30,530 nt of DNA from Apopatocola sp963628785 (GCA_963628785.1 CAVGGQ010000016.1:1-30530); one strand, 5' to 3'. Shown: positions 1 to 8,792, counted from the stretch's first letter. The notes: generated from the sequence alone by a model not told the origin. Numbers and translations: made by a program.

Positions 1-1
1 G

Positions 2-1690
2 AGCAGCAGCTTCACTCCGGTGTATCTCAACTGCATGGACAAAGATCAGAACACCGGTTATACGCATTACGCCGGCGATGCCGTCTCCGTCACCGTCACG
101 CCGGTCTCGCCCTCCTACACTCTGACGATGGCCGATGACAAGACCGCGAAGGTCGGCGAGGAAGTTTCGGTCGGCGTGACCGTCGGCTACAATACGGACG
201 CCGTCACCTCCTTCAACACGGCCGACATGACCTTCACCTATGATTCGAGCAAGCTCGAATATGTCTCCGCCAGCGATATCTTCCATTACACCGTCAGTGC
301 CAAGGAAGGCACGATCCGCGTGATCAGCTACGGCGAAGCAAAAGACCTCGGCGAGGTATTTACCCTCACCTTCAAGGTGATCGGCGCCGCGACCGAAGGA
401 ACGCTCGTCACCGCGGCAAGCGCGAAGATCGACTCGGCCGGAAACTCCGACTCGGCCGACGCTCCCGAAGCGGAGCTCCTCAAGGCTTCCACCAAGATCA
501 CCACGGCTGCCGTTTATACTGTCACTCTGCCCGACATCTTCACCGGCGAGACCACCGTGGATGCAGGCAGTGACTACACCTTCAAGGCGACCGACAACGA
601 GCACTACACCTACAGCAGTGTGACCGCGACCGTCGGCGGCGAGACCGCGACCGTCAAGGATAACGGCGACGGCACCTACACCATCGAGAATGTGACCGGC
701 GATGTCGTCGTGATTGGCAAAAGATCCGCGATAAAGTATCCGATCACCGTTAACGGCAACGCCGACTGGGCAGTACAGGTCGCGAGTAGCATTCCCTACG
801 GTGAAGACTATACATTCTGGTGCAACGATATGGAGCTTGATCAATACGACTATACCTTGACGATGACCATCAACGGCAAGCCGTATACTCCGCAATTTAA
901 AGATCAGTCGGATGCTGTCAGCAGCACCTACGCGTATACCATCAAGGGCGATGCCATTGTCGGCCCGATCGTGATCACCTTCACCGAGACAGAAAAAGTC
1001 GCTGCCACGACGCAGATCAGCTTCTCCGGTACCGGCGCTTCCGATGTTCTCGGCGGCACGCCTCAGAGTGCGACGAACGGCAAGGACTTCACCTTCGAGA
1101 TCACGAAGGACAGCGGCTATGACTACACCGCCAAGCTCAACGGCGAAACGCTCACTCCGGGCACCGACGGCAAGTACACCATCCCCGGCGCGAGCATCAA
1201 CGGCACGGCTCTCACCGTGACGATCGAGAAGACCACGAGCGCCGGCAGTGTGAACGTGCAGAAGTATGTGAACCTCGACGGCACCTCCATGTGGCTCGTG
1301 TCCGTGAGCAGCACACCGGGCGAAGGCAAAGTCTTCACCTACGGTGGCCAGCCGATGTACAAGAGCGGCAAGTACGCCGATGACGGCTCCTATGTCTATC
1401 TCGTGATCGACGAAACGCTCACGAAGGAAGAGGCCGCGAAGAATGTGGCTGTTGCCTCGGGCACTGCCGCCGGCACCGTGGACTATTCCGGCGATGTCAA
1501 CGGCACGAAGCTCGTGGACATCAACGACGCCCAGTTCGTGTATGAAATGTACAACGCCCACTTCTCGAGCTTCGAGAGCGTTTCGATGTACAAGTTCCTG
1601 TGCGCCGATGTCTCCGACAGCACCCCCGACGGCTCCACCCTCCTCAACGTGAACGACGCCGTCGCGATCGTCGACATCATCCTCAAGTAA
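2..1690 (+). CDS. Secreted cohesin-like/dockerin surface protein, C-terminal part (5' end outside window)
   Basis: The reading frame is open to the left edge, so the start and any signal peptide lie outside the window; the in-frame GTG at 20 is probably internal. From about 110 to 520 the protein reads like a cohesin-type beta-sandwich: a strand-rich stretch with VGEEVSVGVTV, then FTYDSSKLEYVS and GEVFTLTFKV. Two or three further beta-rich modules follow, one with the pattern GDGTYTIENVTGDVVV. The last 65 or so residues (about 1490-1687) form a type I dockerin with two calcium-loop repeats, GDVNGTKLVDINDA and ADVSDSTPDGSTLLNVNDA, each followed by a short helix. Dockerins bind cohesins on scaffolding or cell-surface proteins, so this is likely an exported component of a cellulosome-like or adhesive assembly. 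No catalytic domain is visible in this part. A rho-independent terminator follows. Confidence 0.85.
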   Translation, partial: SSSFTPVYLNCMDKDQNTGYTHYAGDAVSVTVTPVSPSYTLTMADDKTAKVGEEVSVGVTVGYNTDAVTSFNTADMTFTYDSSKLEYVSASDIFHYTVSAKEGTIRVISYGEAKDLGEVFTLTFKVIGAATEGTLVTAASAKIDSAGNSDSADAPEAELLKASTKITTAAVYTVTLPDIFTGETTVDAGSDYTFKATDNEHYTYSSVTATVGGETATVKDNGDGTYTIENVTGDVVVIGKRSAIKYPITVNGNADWAVQVASSIPYGEDYTFWCNDMELDQYDYTLTMTINGKPYTPQFKDQSDAVSSTYAYTIKGDAIVGPIVITFTETEKVAATTQISFSGTGASDVLGGTPQSATNGKDFTFEITKDSGYDYTAKLNGETLTPGTDGKYTIPGASINGTALTVTIEKTTSAGSVNVQKYVNLDGTSMWLVSVSSTPGEGKVFTYGGQPMYKSGKYADDGSYVYLVIDETLTKEEAAKNVAVASGTAAGTVDYSGDVNGTKLVDINDAQFVYEMYNAHFSSFESVSMYKFLCADVSDSTPDGSTLLNVNDAVAIVDIILK

Positions 1691-1711
1691 ATTCAAACGA
1701 GACCCCAACCT

Positions 1712-1750
1712 GCAGCCGGTATCTATTTGGTACCGGCTGCTTTGCTTACT
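1712..1750 (+). terminator. Rho-independent terminator of the dockerin gene
   Basis: A perfect 10-bp stem (GCAGCCGGTA at 1712-1721 with TACCGGCTGC at 1731-1740) closes a 9-nt loop and is followed by TTTGCTT. It lies 22 nt after the stop codon. The T-tract is short and interrupted. Confidence 0.75.
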
Positions 1751-1783
1751 GCGCATTTCGTACGCAAATCGCGGCTTTTCGGG
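1748..1783 (-). repeat. Dispersed intergenic repeat, copy A (partial)
   Basis: Read on the minus strand, the core CGAAAAGCCGCGATTTGCG (1763-1781) matches the copy at 11696 (CGAAAAGCGCGATTTGCG) apart from one inserted base. The following bases align more loosely. It sits between the dockerin-gene terminator and the rimP promoter. This is the weakest of the three copies. Confidence 0.4.
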
Positions 1784-1806
1784 CGGAAATATTATAAATA
1801 TAGGTG

Positions 1807-1835
1807 TTGCAATCGACGGGAAAGGGTGGTATAAT
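1807..1835 (+). promoter_or_regulatory. Sigma-A type promoter of the rimP-nusA-infB operon
   Basis: TTGCAA (1807-1812) and a perfect TATAAT (1830-1835) are separated by 17 nt. Transcription would start near 1842, giving a leader of about 90 nt before rimP that contains the hairpin at 1864-1883. Confidence 0.8.
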
Positions 1836-1863
1836 AGCCACCGTGTGAATGTAGGCTATGAGA

Positions 1864-1887
1864 AGAGTGGGGTGACCCGCTCTTTTT
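1864..1887 (+). terminator. Attenuator-like terminator hairpin in the rimP leader
   Basis: AGAGTGGG (1864-1871) pairs with CCCGCTCT (1876-1883) through a GTGA tetraloop, with one G-T pair, and is followed at once by a run of T. The shape is that of an intrinsic terminator, yet it lies between the operon promoter and rimP. A hairpin at this place is recurrent upstream of rimP-nusA in Firmicutes. Because NusA stimulates intrinsic termination, the likely role is feedback attenuation by NusA; that role is inferred. Confidence 0.65.
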
Positions 1888-1932
1888 GTTGATTAAAAAA
1901 CAATTGTCAGAAAATGGAAATTGAGGTTTTTC

Positions 1933-2385
1933 ATGAGTAAAGTCACCGAAATCGTTGCGGCTCTGGCAGCACCTCCGGCCGAGGAGCTGGGGCTGGAGAT
2001 CTGGGATGTGGAATATGTGCGTGAGGCGGGACAGTGGTTCCTGCGCGTGTACATCGACAAGGACGGCGGCGTCGGCATCGACGACTGCGAGGCGCTCTCC
2101 CGGGCGCTCGATCCCGTGCTGGACGAGAAGGATCCCATACCCGACAGCTATGTTTTTGAGGTGAGCTCTGCGGGAGCCGAGCGCGAGCTCAGGCGTTCCG
2201 GTGACTTTGAACGGTATATGGGCTCTCTCGCCGAGGTGCGGCTCTACCGCCCCACAGACGGCAGCAAGTCCTTTGTCGGAACCCTCGCGGGATACGAAGA
2301 CGGCAATGTCCGTCTGACCGTTGCGGGAAAAGACCGCGTTTTCGAGAAAAGCCAGGTCGCGCAGGTGCGTCTGCGCGTGATGTAA
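1933..2385 (+). CDS. rimP: Ribosome maturation factor RimP
   Basis: RimP binds the 30S subunit and assists its late assembly. The 150-residue protein has the family features: an N-terminal alpha/beta domain with GLEIWDVEYVREAGQWFLRVYIDKDGGVGIDDCEALSRALDPVLDE, followed by the conserved YVFEVSSAGAERELR segment and a C-terminal SH3-like barrel ending QVAQVRLRV. The ATG at 1933 is preferred over an in-frame TTG at 1921 because a GAGG sits 6 nt before it. It is the first gene of the operon, and nusA begins 24 nt downstream. Length and gene order are typical of Firmicutes. Confidence 0.95.
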   Translation: MSKVTEIVAALAAPPAEELGLEIWDVEYVREAGQWFLRVYIDKDGGVGIDDCEALSRALDPVLDEKDPIPDSYVFEVSSAGAERELRRSGDFERYMGSLAEVRLYRPTDGSKSFVGTLAGYEDGNVRLTVAGKDRVFEKSQVAQVRLRVM

Positions 2386-2409
2386 GAATAATTTAAGGAG
2401 CGAATATAG

Positions 2410-3480
2410 ATGAGTGCAATGAACGCCGATTTTTTTGACGCCATCGAGCAGATCGAAAAGGAAAAGGGCATTCCCGCCGGATACATGCAGGAGAAGATCC
2501 AGCAGGCGCTGCTGACCGCCTTCAAGCGTGACAACCCGGACATGGAAGACAACGTTGAGATCGTCATGGACGAGAAGAAAAAGACCATCACCATGACCGT
2601 TCTCAAGACCGTCGTGGAAGACAGCGAGTGCTACAGCGACACCACGCAGCTCATGCTCGACGAGGCGCTCAAGTACGACAAGAAGGCGCAGATCGGCGAT
2701 GTTGTCCGCGTGCCGGTTGACCCGAAGAAGTTCGGCCGCATCGCCGCCCAGGCCGCCAAGCAGGTCATCATTCAGGGCATCCGCGAGGCCGAGCGCGGCA
2801 TCATCTATAATGAGTTCACTTCCAAGGAACACGAGATCCTCACCGGTATCGTGAGCCGCGTTGACCCCGTCAAGGGCAATGTCTATATCAAGATCAGCTC
2901 CAACTCCGAGTACACCGAGGCGTGCCTCTCCAGCACCGAGCGCATCCCGGGCGAGATGCTCACCGAGGGTGACCGCATCAAGGTGTATGTCGTCGAGGTG
3001 CGCAAGTCTACGAAGGGCCCGCAGGTGCTCATCTCCCGCACCCACCCCGGCCTTGTGAAGCGTCTCTTCGAGCTCGAAGTGCCCGAGATCTTCGACGGCA
3101 CCGTGGAAATCCGCTCCATTGCCCGCGAGGCGGGCAGCCGCACGAAAATGGCGGTATATTCCGCAGATCCCGAAGTCGACCCCATCGGCGCCTGCGTCGG
3201 CCCGCGCGGCGGACGCGTTGCGAGCATCGTCAACGAGCTCGGCGGCGAGAAGATCGATATCATCAAGTTCAGCGAGGATGCCGAGCAGTACATTGCCTCG
3301 GCTCTCTCCCCGGCGGAGGTCATTTCCGTCGAGGTGCTTGAGGAAGGCCGCAGCTGCCGCGTTGTCGTGCCCGACAGCCAGCTTTCCCTCGCCATCGGCA
3401 AGGAAGGTCAGAATGCCCGCCTCGCCGCCCGTCTCACCGGCTTCAAGATCGACATCAAGAGCGCCGGTTCGATCGAATAA
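2410..3480 (+). CDS. nusA: Transcription termination/antitermination factor NusA
   Basis: NusA binds RNA polymerase and nascent RNA and controls pausing, intrinsic termination and antitermination. The 356-residue protein shows the N-terminal polymerase-binding domain (about 1-125), an S1 domain (about 135-200; EILTGIVSRVDPVKGNVYIK) and two KH domains, with GACVGPRGGRVASIVNELGGEKIDI in KH1 and LAIGKEGQNARLAARLTGFKIDI in KH2. It ends after KH2, so it lacks the acidic repeats of the longer E. coli protein, as is usual in Firmicutes. The start has AAGGAG 9 nt upstream. It is probably autoregulated through the leader hairpin at 1864. Confidence 0.97.
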   Translation: MSAMNADFFDAIEQIEKEKGIPAGYMQEKIQQALLTAFKRDNPDMEDNVEIVMDEKKKTITMTVLKTVVEDSECYSDTTQLMLDEALKYDKKAQIGDVVRVPVDPKKFGRIAAQAAKQVIIQGIREAERGIIYNEFTSKEHEILTGIVSRVDPVKGNVYIKISSNSEYTEACLSSTERIPGEMLTEGDRIKVYVVEVRKSTKGPQVLISRTHPGLVKRLFELEVPEIFDGTVEIRSIAREAGSRTKMAVYSADPEVDPIGACVGPRGGRVASIVNELGGEKIDIIKFSEDAEQYIASALSPAEVISVEVLEEGRSCRVVVPDSQLSLAIGKEGQNARLAARLTGFKIDIKSAGSIE

Positions 3481-3507
3481 TTTCTTTTCATTTCAGGAGG
3501 AGCGCCT

Positions 3508-3777
3508 TTGCCGAAATCCGTACCGCTCCGGCAGTGCATCGGCTGCCGTGAACAAAAGCCGAAAACAGAACTCATCCGCGTCGTCCGGTCTCCGGAGGGC
3601 GCTTTGAGCATAGATCAACGGGGCAAGAAGCCGGGACGCGGCGCCTATATCTGCCGCAGCAGTGAGTGCCTCAAGCGCGCGGTGAAGTCCCGCGCCATTG
3701 AGCGTGCGCTCTCCGTACCCGTGCCGGACGACGTGTGGGCGAAGCTCACAGAAGAACTGGAGGTGGGCGATGGATAA
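3508..3777 (+). CDS. rnpM: YlxR/RnpM (DUF448) RNA-binding protein
   Basis: An 89-residue protein of the YlxR family, known in Firmicutes as an RNA-binding protein reported to modulate RNase P (RnpM). It shows the diagnostic patterns RQCIGCREQKPKTELIRVV near the N-terminus and GRGAYICRSSECLKRA in the middle, with four cysteines in CxxC-like spacing. The start is TTG: AGGAGG at 3495-3500 ends 7 nt before it and no ATG fits. It lies between nusA and ylxQ as in most Firmicutes and overlaps ylxQ by 8 nt, suggesting translational coupling. Confidence 0.93.
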   Translation: MPKSVPLRQCIGCREQKPKTELIRVVRSPEGALSIDQRGKKPGRGAYICRSSECLKRAVKSRAIERALSVPVPDDVWAKLTEELEVGDG

Positions 3778-4186
3778 GGCTGCAAAGTATTTGGGTCTGG
3801 CCCGCAAGGGCGGCATGGTCGCCGTGGGAGAGGAAGCGAGCGGCATCGCGGTCGGTGCGGGAAAAGCGCGGCTTCTGATGCTCGCCGCAGACGCTTCCCT
3901 CAATGCGCAAAAACGCGCGGAGGGCTTCCTTTACGGTCACCGCGCACCGCTTCAGACACTGCCGTGGACGAAGGAAGATCTCTCCCTCATGATGGGAAAG
4001 CGCGGGTGCAGCATGCTCTGCTTCACCGACCTTCCCCTCGCTGCGCAGTTTGCCGCAACGCTTGCCGAGGAGCTGCCCGCATGGAAAGAGACGGCAGAGC
4101 TCCTCGTACAGCGCGAGGATAAGCGCAAGCGGCGCAAGGCCGCACCCCGTAAGCACACAGAGAGCGGAAATAGTAGGAGGAAATAA
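3770..4186 (+). CDS. ylxQ: YlxQ, L7Ae/L30e-type RNA-binding protein
   Basis: A 138-residue protein of the L7Ae/L30e/S12e/Gadd45 fold, which generally binds kink-turn RNA. Family signs are AAKYLGLARKGGMVAVGEE at residues 3-21, ARLLMLAADAS after the second helix, and a basic tail (KRKRRKAAPRKHTESGNSRRK) beyond the usual core of about 100 residues. It starts at an ATG inside the end of ylxR and is followed closely by infB. Its position in the nusA-infB operon supports a role in ribosome or RNA metabolism; its exact target is not visible from the sequence. Confidence 0.9.
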   Translation: MDKAAKYLGLARKGGMVAVGEEASGIAVGAGKARLLMLAADASLNAQKRAEGFLYGHRAPLQTLPWTKEDLSLMMGKRGCSMLCFTDLPLAAQFAATLAEELPAWKETAELLVQREDKRKRRKAAPRKHTESGNSRRK

Positions 4187-4189
4187 TAT

Positions 4190-6604
4190 ATGGCGCTTGA
4201 TTTTAAATACCGGATCCACGAGGTCGCCAAGGATTTTGGCATGTCCTCCAAGGATATTTCGCAGATCGTCACCGATTATGTCGCGGCTCCGAAGAACCAC
4301 ATGCAGGTCCTCGAGGAGCACGAGCTGGATGTGATCTTTGAATATCTCACACAGCATCATCAGGTCGGCAGCATTGCCGAGATCTTCGCCCCCGAACCGG
4401 AAGTGAAGAAGGAGCAGCCGGCTCAGCCGGCGCAGACTGCCAAGCAGCCGCAGCAGCAGCCGGGGAAGAACAATGCCCCGAAGGCACAGCAGCCGCACGG
4501 TCAGGGCGTTCCGGTGCAACAGAACGCGCCTGCCAAGCAGGCGCAGCCGCAGCAGGCGTCTCAGCCGCAGCAGCAGCAAAAGCCGAAGGAGGACAAGCCC
4601 CGCCTGCCCAAGCAGGTCGTGGAAAAGCGCGTCGTCGATACGCGCGGCTCCGCCGGAGCGAACCTCTCCAAGTACGACGAGCGCTTTGACAACATCGCCG
4701 GAAACAGCGGCCGCGAGGGCAAGGACATCCGCCGCGGCGGCAAGGAGAAGATCCAGAGCAAGAACAAGCAGCGTCAGCAGCAGTCCCAGAGCGCGAAGCG
4801 CCGTCAGGAAGAGCGCGACAAAATGCAGCGTCTGCAGCTCGAGGTGGCGCGCAAGCAGCAGCTCAAGGTCAGCATCCCCGACGAGATCAACGTCGGCGAG
4901 CTCGCCTCCCGCATGAAGAAGACCGCCGTCGATGTCATCAAGCAGCTCATCAAGCTCGGCGTGATGGCATCCGTTTCCGATGTGATCGACTACGAGACCG
5001 CCGCCCTTGTCGCCATGGAAATGGGCTGCAAGGTGGAGCACGAGGTCGTCGTGTCCGTGGAAGACCGTCTCATCGATGATCATGTGGACACCGAGGAAGA
5101 ACTCGAGCCGCGCGCGCCGGTCGTCGTCGTTATGGGTCACGTCGACCACGGCAAGACCTCCCTGCTCGACCGCATCCGCAGCGCGAATGTCGTCGCCGGT
5201 GAGGCGGGCGGCATCACGCAGCACATCGGCGCTTACCGCGTCATGGTAAACGGTAAGCCCGTTACTTTCCTCGATACCCCGGGTCATGAGGCCTTCACCA
5301 CCATGCGCGCCCGCGGCGCGATGGTGACCGATATCGCGATCCTCGTCGTTGCCGCCGATGACGGCATCATGCCGCAGACCATCGAGTCCATCAACCACGC
5401 GAAGGCGGCGGGTACGCCCATCGTCGTCGCCGTCAACAAAATGGATCTGCCCGGCGCGAACCCCGACCGCATCAAGCAGGATCTTACGAAATACGACCTC
5501 GTCCCCGAAGAGTGGGGCGGCGAGACCATCGTGTGCCCGATCTCCGCGAAGACCGGTGAGGGCGTGGACGATCTTCTCGAAAACCTCGTTCTCCAGGCGG
5601 AGATCATGGAGCTCAAGGCGAACCCGAACCGTCCGGCGCGCGGCACTGTCGTGGAAGCGCGTCTTGACAAGGGCCGCGGCCCCATTATGACCGTTCTCGT
5701 GCAGAACGGCACGCTCCATTCCGGTGACATCATCATCGCCGGTACCGCCGTCGGCCGTGTCCGCGTTATGACGAACGACCGCGGCGAGCGCATCACCGAA
5801 GCCGGCCCCTCTGTGCCGGTCGAGATTGCCGGTATGTCCGAAGTGCCGAGCGCGGGCGACGTGTTCAATGCCGTCGCCGACGAGCGCATGGCGCGCGCCC
5901 TCGCCGAGGAGCGCCTCGTGCAGCAGCGCCAGCAGGCGGCCGCCGGTGCAGCCAAGAAAGTTTCTCTCGAAGACCTGTTCGCCCGTATTCAGGAAGGCGA
6001 GCTCAAGGACTTCAATGTCATCGTCAAGGCCGACGTGCAGGGCAGTGCCGAGGCGGTCAAGGCCAGTCTCGAAAAGCTCTCGAACAGCGAAGTGCGCGTG
6101 CGCGTCATCCATTCCGGCGTCGGCGCCATCAACGAGTCGGATGTCATGCTCGCCTCCACGAGCAATGCCGTCATCGTCGGATTCAACGTACGCCCGGACA
6201 ACGCCGCGCGCGACAGCGCCGAGCGCGCCAAGGTCGAGCTTCGCATGTACCGCGTCATTTATGACTGCATCAACGATGTCGAAGCCGCTCTCAGGGGCAT
6301 GCTCGCGCCGAAGTTCCACGAGGTCATCATCGGCCACGCCGAGGTGCGCCAGACATTCCGCGTGTCCAAGGTCGGCACCGTGTGCGGCTGCTATGTGCAG
6401 GACGGCAAGATCCAGCGCAACTGCTCCGTGCGCGTGAACCGCGACAACATCGTCATTTTCGAGGGCGAGCTCGCATCGCTGCGCCGCTTCAAGGATGACG
6501 TGAAGGAAGTCGCCGCCGGGTACGAGTGCGGCATGCAGGTCGACAAGTTCAACGACATCAAGGAAGGCGACATCATCGAGTGCTTCGTTCAGGAGCAGCT
6601 CTGA
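4190..6604 (+). CDS. infB: Translation initiation factor IF-2
   Basis: IF-2 is the GTPase that places initiator tRNA on the 30S subunit and promotes subunit joining. The 804-residue protein begins with an IF2_N domain (about 1-55), then a long low-complexity Gln/Pro/Lys-rich linker (about 65-210), a second IF2_N-like domain (about 225-275) and the G domain: G1 GHVDHGKT at 316-323, G3 DTPGH at 362-366, G4 NKMD at 416-419. Domains II, III and C2 follow to the end. The linker is encoded by repetitive CAG-rich sequence around 4410-4590. An AGGAGG lies about 11 nt before the ATG. Linker length varies between genera. Confidence 0.98.
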   Translation: MALDFKYRIHEVAKDFGMSSKDISQIVTDYVAAPKNHMQVLEEHELDVIFEYLTQHHQVGSIAEIFAPEPEVKKEQPAQPAQTAKQPQQQPGKNNAPKAQQPHGQGVPVQQNAPAKQAQPQQASQPQQQQKPKEDKPRLPKQVVEKRVVDTRGSAGANLSKYDERFDNIAGNSGREGKDIRRGGKEKIQSKNKQRQQQSQSAKRRQEERDKMQRLQLEVARKQQLKVSIPDEINVGELASRMKKTAVDVIKQLIKLGVMASVSDVIDYETAALVAMEMGCKVEHEVVVSVEDRLIDDHVDTEEELEPRAPVVVVMGHVDHGKTSLLDRIRSANVVAGEAGGITQHIGAYRVMVNGKPVTFLDTPGHEAFTTMRARGAMVTDIAILVVAADDGIMPQTIESINHAKAAGTPIVVAVNKMDLPGANPDRIKQDLTKYDLVPEEWGGETIVCPISAKTGEGVDDLLENLVLQAEIMELKANPNRPARGTVVEARLDKGRGPIMTVLVQNGTLHSGDIIIAGTAVGRVRVMTNDRGERITEAGPSVPVEIAGMSEVPSAGDVFNAVADERMARALAEERLVQQRQQAAAGAAKKVSLEDLFARIQEGELKDFNVIVKADVQGSAEAVKASLEKLSNSEVRVRVIHSGVGAINESDVMLASTSNAVIVGFNVRPDNAARDSAERAKVELRMYRVIYDCINDVEAALRGMLAPKFHEVIIGHAEVRQTFRVSKVGTVCGCYVQDGKIQRNCSVRVNRDNIVIFEGELASLRRFKDDVKEVAAGYECGMQVDKFNDIKEGDIIECFVQEQL

Positions 6605-6622
6605 TCAAAGGAAGGATCTACT

Positions 6623-6991
6623 ATGCCGTCCAATCACATTCAGCGCATCAACGATGACATTCAGCGCGCTCTCGCCTCGCTTCTGCGCGAGGTGAAGGAT
6701 CCGCGCGTGCGGCAGGGCGATCTCATGAGCATCGTCCGCACCGAGACGACCGGCGACCTTCGATACTGCACGGTGTATCTGAGCGTGCTCGGCGAGGTGA
6801 ACGAGAAGGAGCTCAAGAAGGGACTCAAATCCTGCAGCGGCTGGCTGCGCCACGAGCTCGGCGAGTCGCTCTCCCTGCGCTACACGCCGGAACTCATTTT
6901 CGAGCTCGACCACTCCATCGAGCACGGCGCGCACATCAACGACATCATCCGCCATCTGGACGATGCGTCCCGCACGGATGAAGGAGAATAA
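6623..6991 (+). CDS. rbfA: 30S ribosome-binding factor RbfA
   Basis: RbfA is a KH-fold protein that acts in late maturation of the 30S subunit, at the 16S rRNA 5' end. The 122-residue protein has the family patterns RINDDIQRALASLLREVKDPR near the N-terminus, DLRYCTVYLSVLG in the central beta strand, and LRYTPELIFELDHSIEHGAHI near the C-terminus. It lies 18 nt after infB with GGAAGG upstream and is followed within 2 nt by nrnA. Size and position are standard. Confidence 0.96.
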   Translation: MPSNHIQRINDDIQRALASLLREVKDPRVRQGDLMSIVRTETTGDLRYCTVYLSVLGEVNEKELKKGLKSCSGWLRHELGESLSLRYTPELIFELDHSIEHGAHINDIIRHLDDASRTDEGE

Positions 6992-6992
6992 T

Positions 6993-7934
6993 ATGGATCT
7001 TTCCGAATGCGCGGCGTTTCTTCGCACGCACGACAATTATCTTCTGGTGACACACCGGAGGCCCGACGGCGATACGCTCGGCAGTGCCTCCGCGCTGTGC
7101 CATGCACTGCGCCGTTTGGGAAAAACGGCGCATCTTTATAAGAACCCGGAAGTGACCGAGTCCTTTGAGCCGTTCATCGCGCCCTACATGGCGCCGGACG
7201 ATTTCGTGCCGGAGCTGTGCGTGAGCGTGGATGTGGCGGAGAAAAGCATGCTCGCGCACGGATTTGCGGGGAAGATCGCACTCAAGCTCGACCATCACCC
7301 GATGCGCGGAGAGCAGCCGGAGCGCGCCGTCATTTGGACGCACGCCTCCGCCTGCGGCGAGATGGTTCTCGCCCTGATCGACGATCTGCTCGGCGGCATC
7401 GACAAGGAGGAAGCAGACCTTCTCTACATTGCCGTGTCTACCGACACGGGCTGCTTCTGCTACGCGAATACGAACGCGGATACCCTCCGCGCGGCGGCGC
7501 GCCTTTTTGAAGCGGGCGCGGATCTGCCGCTCCTCAACAAGATCTTTTTCCGCACCAAGACCCCGGAGCGTCTCGCGCTCGAGGGGCTGGTGTACTCGTC
7601 GCTGCGCTCCTGCCGGGAGCACGCGATCAATATTGCGGTCATCACGCTCGACATGCTGCGCCGTTCCGGCGTCACCGAGGACGACTGCAGCGACCTCGCC
7701 GCGCTCGCGGGGCAGGTAAAGGGCAACCGCGTCGCCGTCACGGTGCGCGAAATGTCCGTTGACCCGCCGCACTGCAAGGTGTCGCTGCGCACCGACGGCG
7801 GCGTGGACGCCTCGAAGGTGTGTGCGCGCTTCGGCGGCGGCGGTCACAAAATGGCATCCGGCTGCGAGCTCGATCTCCCGCCCGAGGAAACGGCGGACGC
7901 AGTGCGCCGCGCCGTGGAGGAAGCATGGGCGTAA
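6993..7934 (+). CDS. nrnA: DHH-DHHA1 phosphoesterase, NrnA-type (nanoRNase/pAp phosphatase)
   Basis: NrnA-type enzymes degrade 2-5 nt RNAs to mononucleotides and hydrolyse 3'-phosphoadenosine 5'-phosphate, a by-product of sulfate assimilation. The 313-residue protein carries HRRPDGDTLGSA (residues 21-32), a DHH motif in KLDHHPMRGE, an ASTDTG-type metal motif (YIAVSTDTGCF), and the C-terminal DHHA1 signature FGGGGHKMASGC. The ATG at 6993 is chosen because AAGGAG lies 7 nt before it; an upstream in-frame start at 6963 lies inside rbfA. It overlaps truB by 10 nt. Residues for metal binding look intact. Confidence 0.9.
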   Translation: MDLSECAAFLRTHDNYLLVTHRRPDGDTLGSASALCHALRRLGKTAHLYKNPEVTESFEPFIAPYMAPDDFVPELCVSVDVAEKSMLAHGFAGKIALKLDHHPMRGEQPERAVIWTHASACGEMVLALIDDLLGGIDKEEADLLYIAVSTDTGCFCYANTNADTLRAAARLFEAGADLPLLNKIFFRTKTPERLALEGLVYSSLRSCREHAINIAVITLDMLRRSGVTEDDCSDLAALAGQVKGNRVAVTVREMSVDPPHCKVSLRTDGGVDASKVCARFGGGGHKMASGCELDLPPEETADAVRRAVEEAWA

Positions 7935-8785
7935 GCGGCATACTTCTCCTCGACAAGGACGAGGGCTGGACGAGCCAGGACTGCGTATCCAAGCTCCGGG
8001 GCATTCTCGGCGAGCGGCGCATCGGTCATGCCGGCACGCTCGACCCGCTCGCCACGGGGCTTCTTGTGGTGCTCGTGGGCCGTGCCACGCGGGCGGCCTC
8101 GTTCGCCGAAGCAGAGACGAAGGAATATGTCGCCGCGCTCCGTCCCGGCATCGTCACAGACATGCAGGACATCACCGGCCATACGCTGCGCACGAGCGCC
8201 GTCTCCGTAACGGAGAGCGACATCCGCGCGGTGCTGCCGCGCTTTACGGGCGAGATCGATCAGATCCCGCCGATGTACAGCGCCATAAAGATCAACGGGC
8301 AGAAGCTCTACGACATCGCCCGCCGCGGCGGCGAGGTAGAGAGAGCGGCCCGGCGCATCACCATTCATTCCATCGACTATCTCGGCGAGCGCGAGGGCGA
8401 CTATCTCCTCCGCGTGCGTTGCTCCAAAGGCACCTACATCCGCACGCTCTGCCATGACATCGGCGAGGCGCTCGGGTGCGGCGCGTGCATGGCGACCCTT
8501 CGCCGCACGCGCTCGGGCAATTTCCACATCGAGGACGCGCGGCGCATTGCGGAGCTCACCCGCTCCGACCGCGATACTCTTCTCCCCATTGACTCGCTTT
8601 TCCCCGACGCAGCGCCCCTCACGCTCAATGAGCGGCAGGAGCAGCGCTGCCGCTGCGGAAATGCGTTTCCGGTCTCCGAGCCGGACGGCGAGCGGCGGTT
8701 TTATTCCGGGAGCGGCGAGTTTCTCGCGCTCGGACGCGTCACGGACGGCAGTGCCGTGACAATCAAAAGTTTTTTCGAGGTTTAA
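7925..8785 (+). CDS. truB: tRNA pseudouridine(55) synthase TruB
   Basis: TruB converts U55 to pseudouridine in the T-loop of tRNAs. The 286-residue protein has the N-terminal GILLLDKDEGWTSQDCV, the catalytic loop GHAGTLDPLATGLL with nucleophile Asp40, the IPPMYSAIKINGQKLYDIARRG segment, and VRCSKGTYIRTLCHDIG, followed by a PUA-like C-terminal part. It starts at an ATG within the last codons of nrnA, so translation is probably coupled. ribF follows after 7 nt. Confidence 0.96.
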   Translation: MGVSGILLLDKDEGWTSQDCVSKLRGILGERRIGHAGTLDPLATGLLVVLVGRATRAASFAEAETKEYVAALRPGIVTDMQDITGHTLRTSAVSVTESDIRAVLPRFTGEIDQIPPMYSAIKINGQKLYDIARRGGEVERAARRITIHSIDYLGEREGDYLLRVRCSKGTYIRTLCHDIGEALGCGACMATLRRTRSGNFHIEDARRIAELTRSDRDTLLPIDSLFPDAAPLTLNERQEQRCRCGNAFPVSEPDGERRFYSGSGEFLALGRVTDGSAVTIKSFFEV

Positions 8786-8792
8786 TTCATTT

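Noticed and set aside
3746..6337. Long minus-strand frame (863 codons) opposite ylxQ and infB
   Set aside because: It is antisense to two certain genes, has a Leu/Arg/Asp/His-rich random composition, and results from GC-biased third codon positions.
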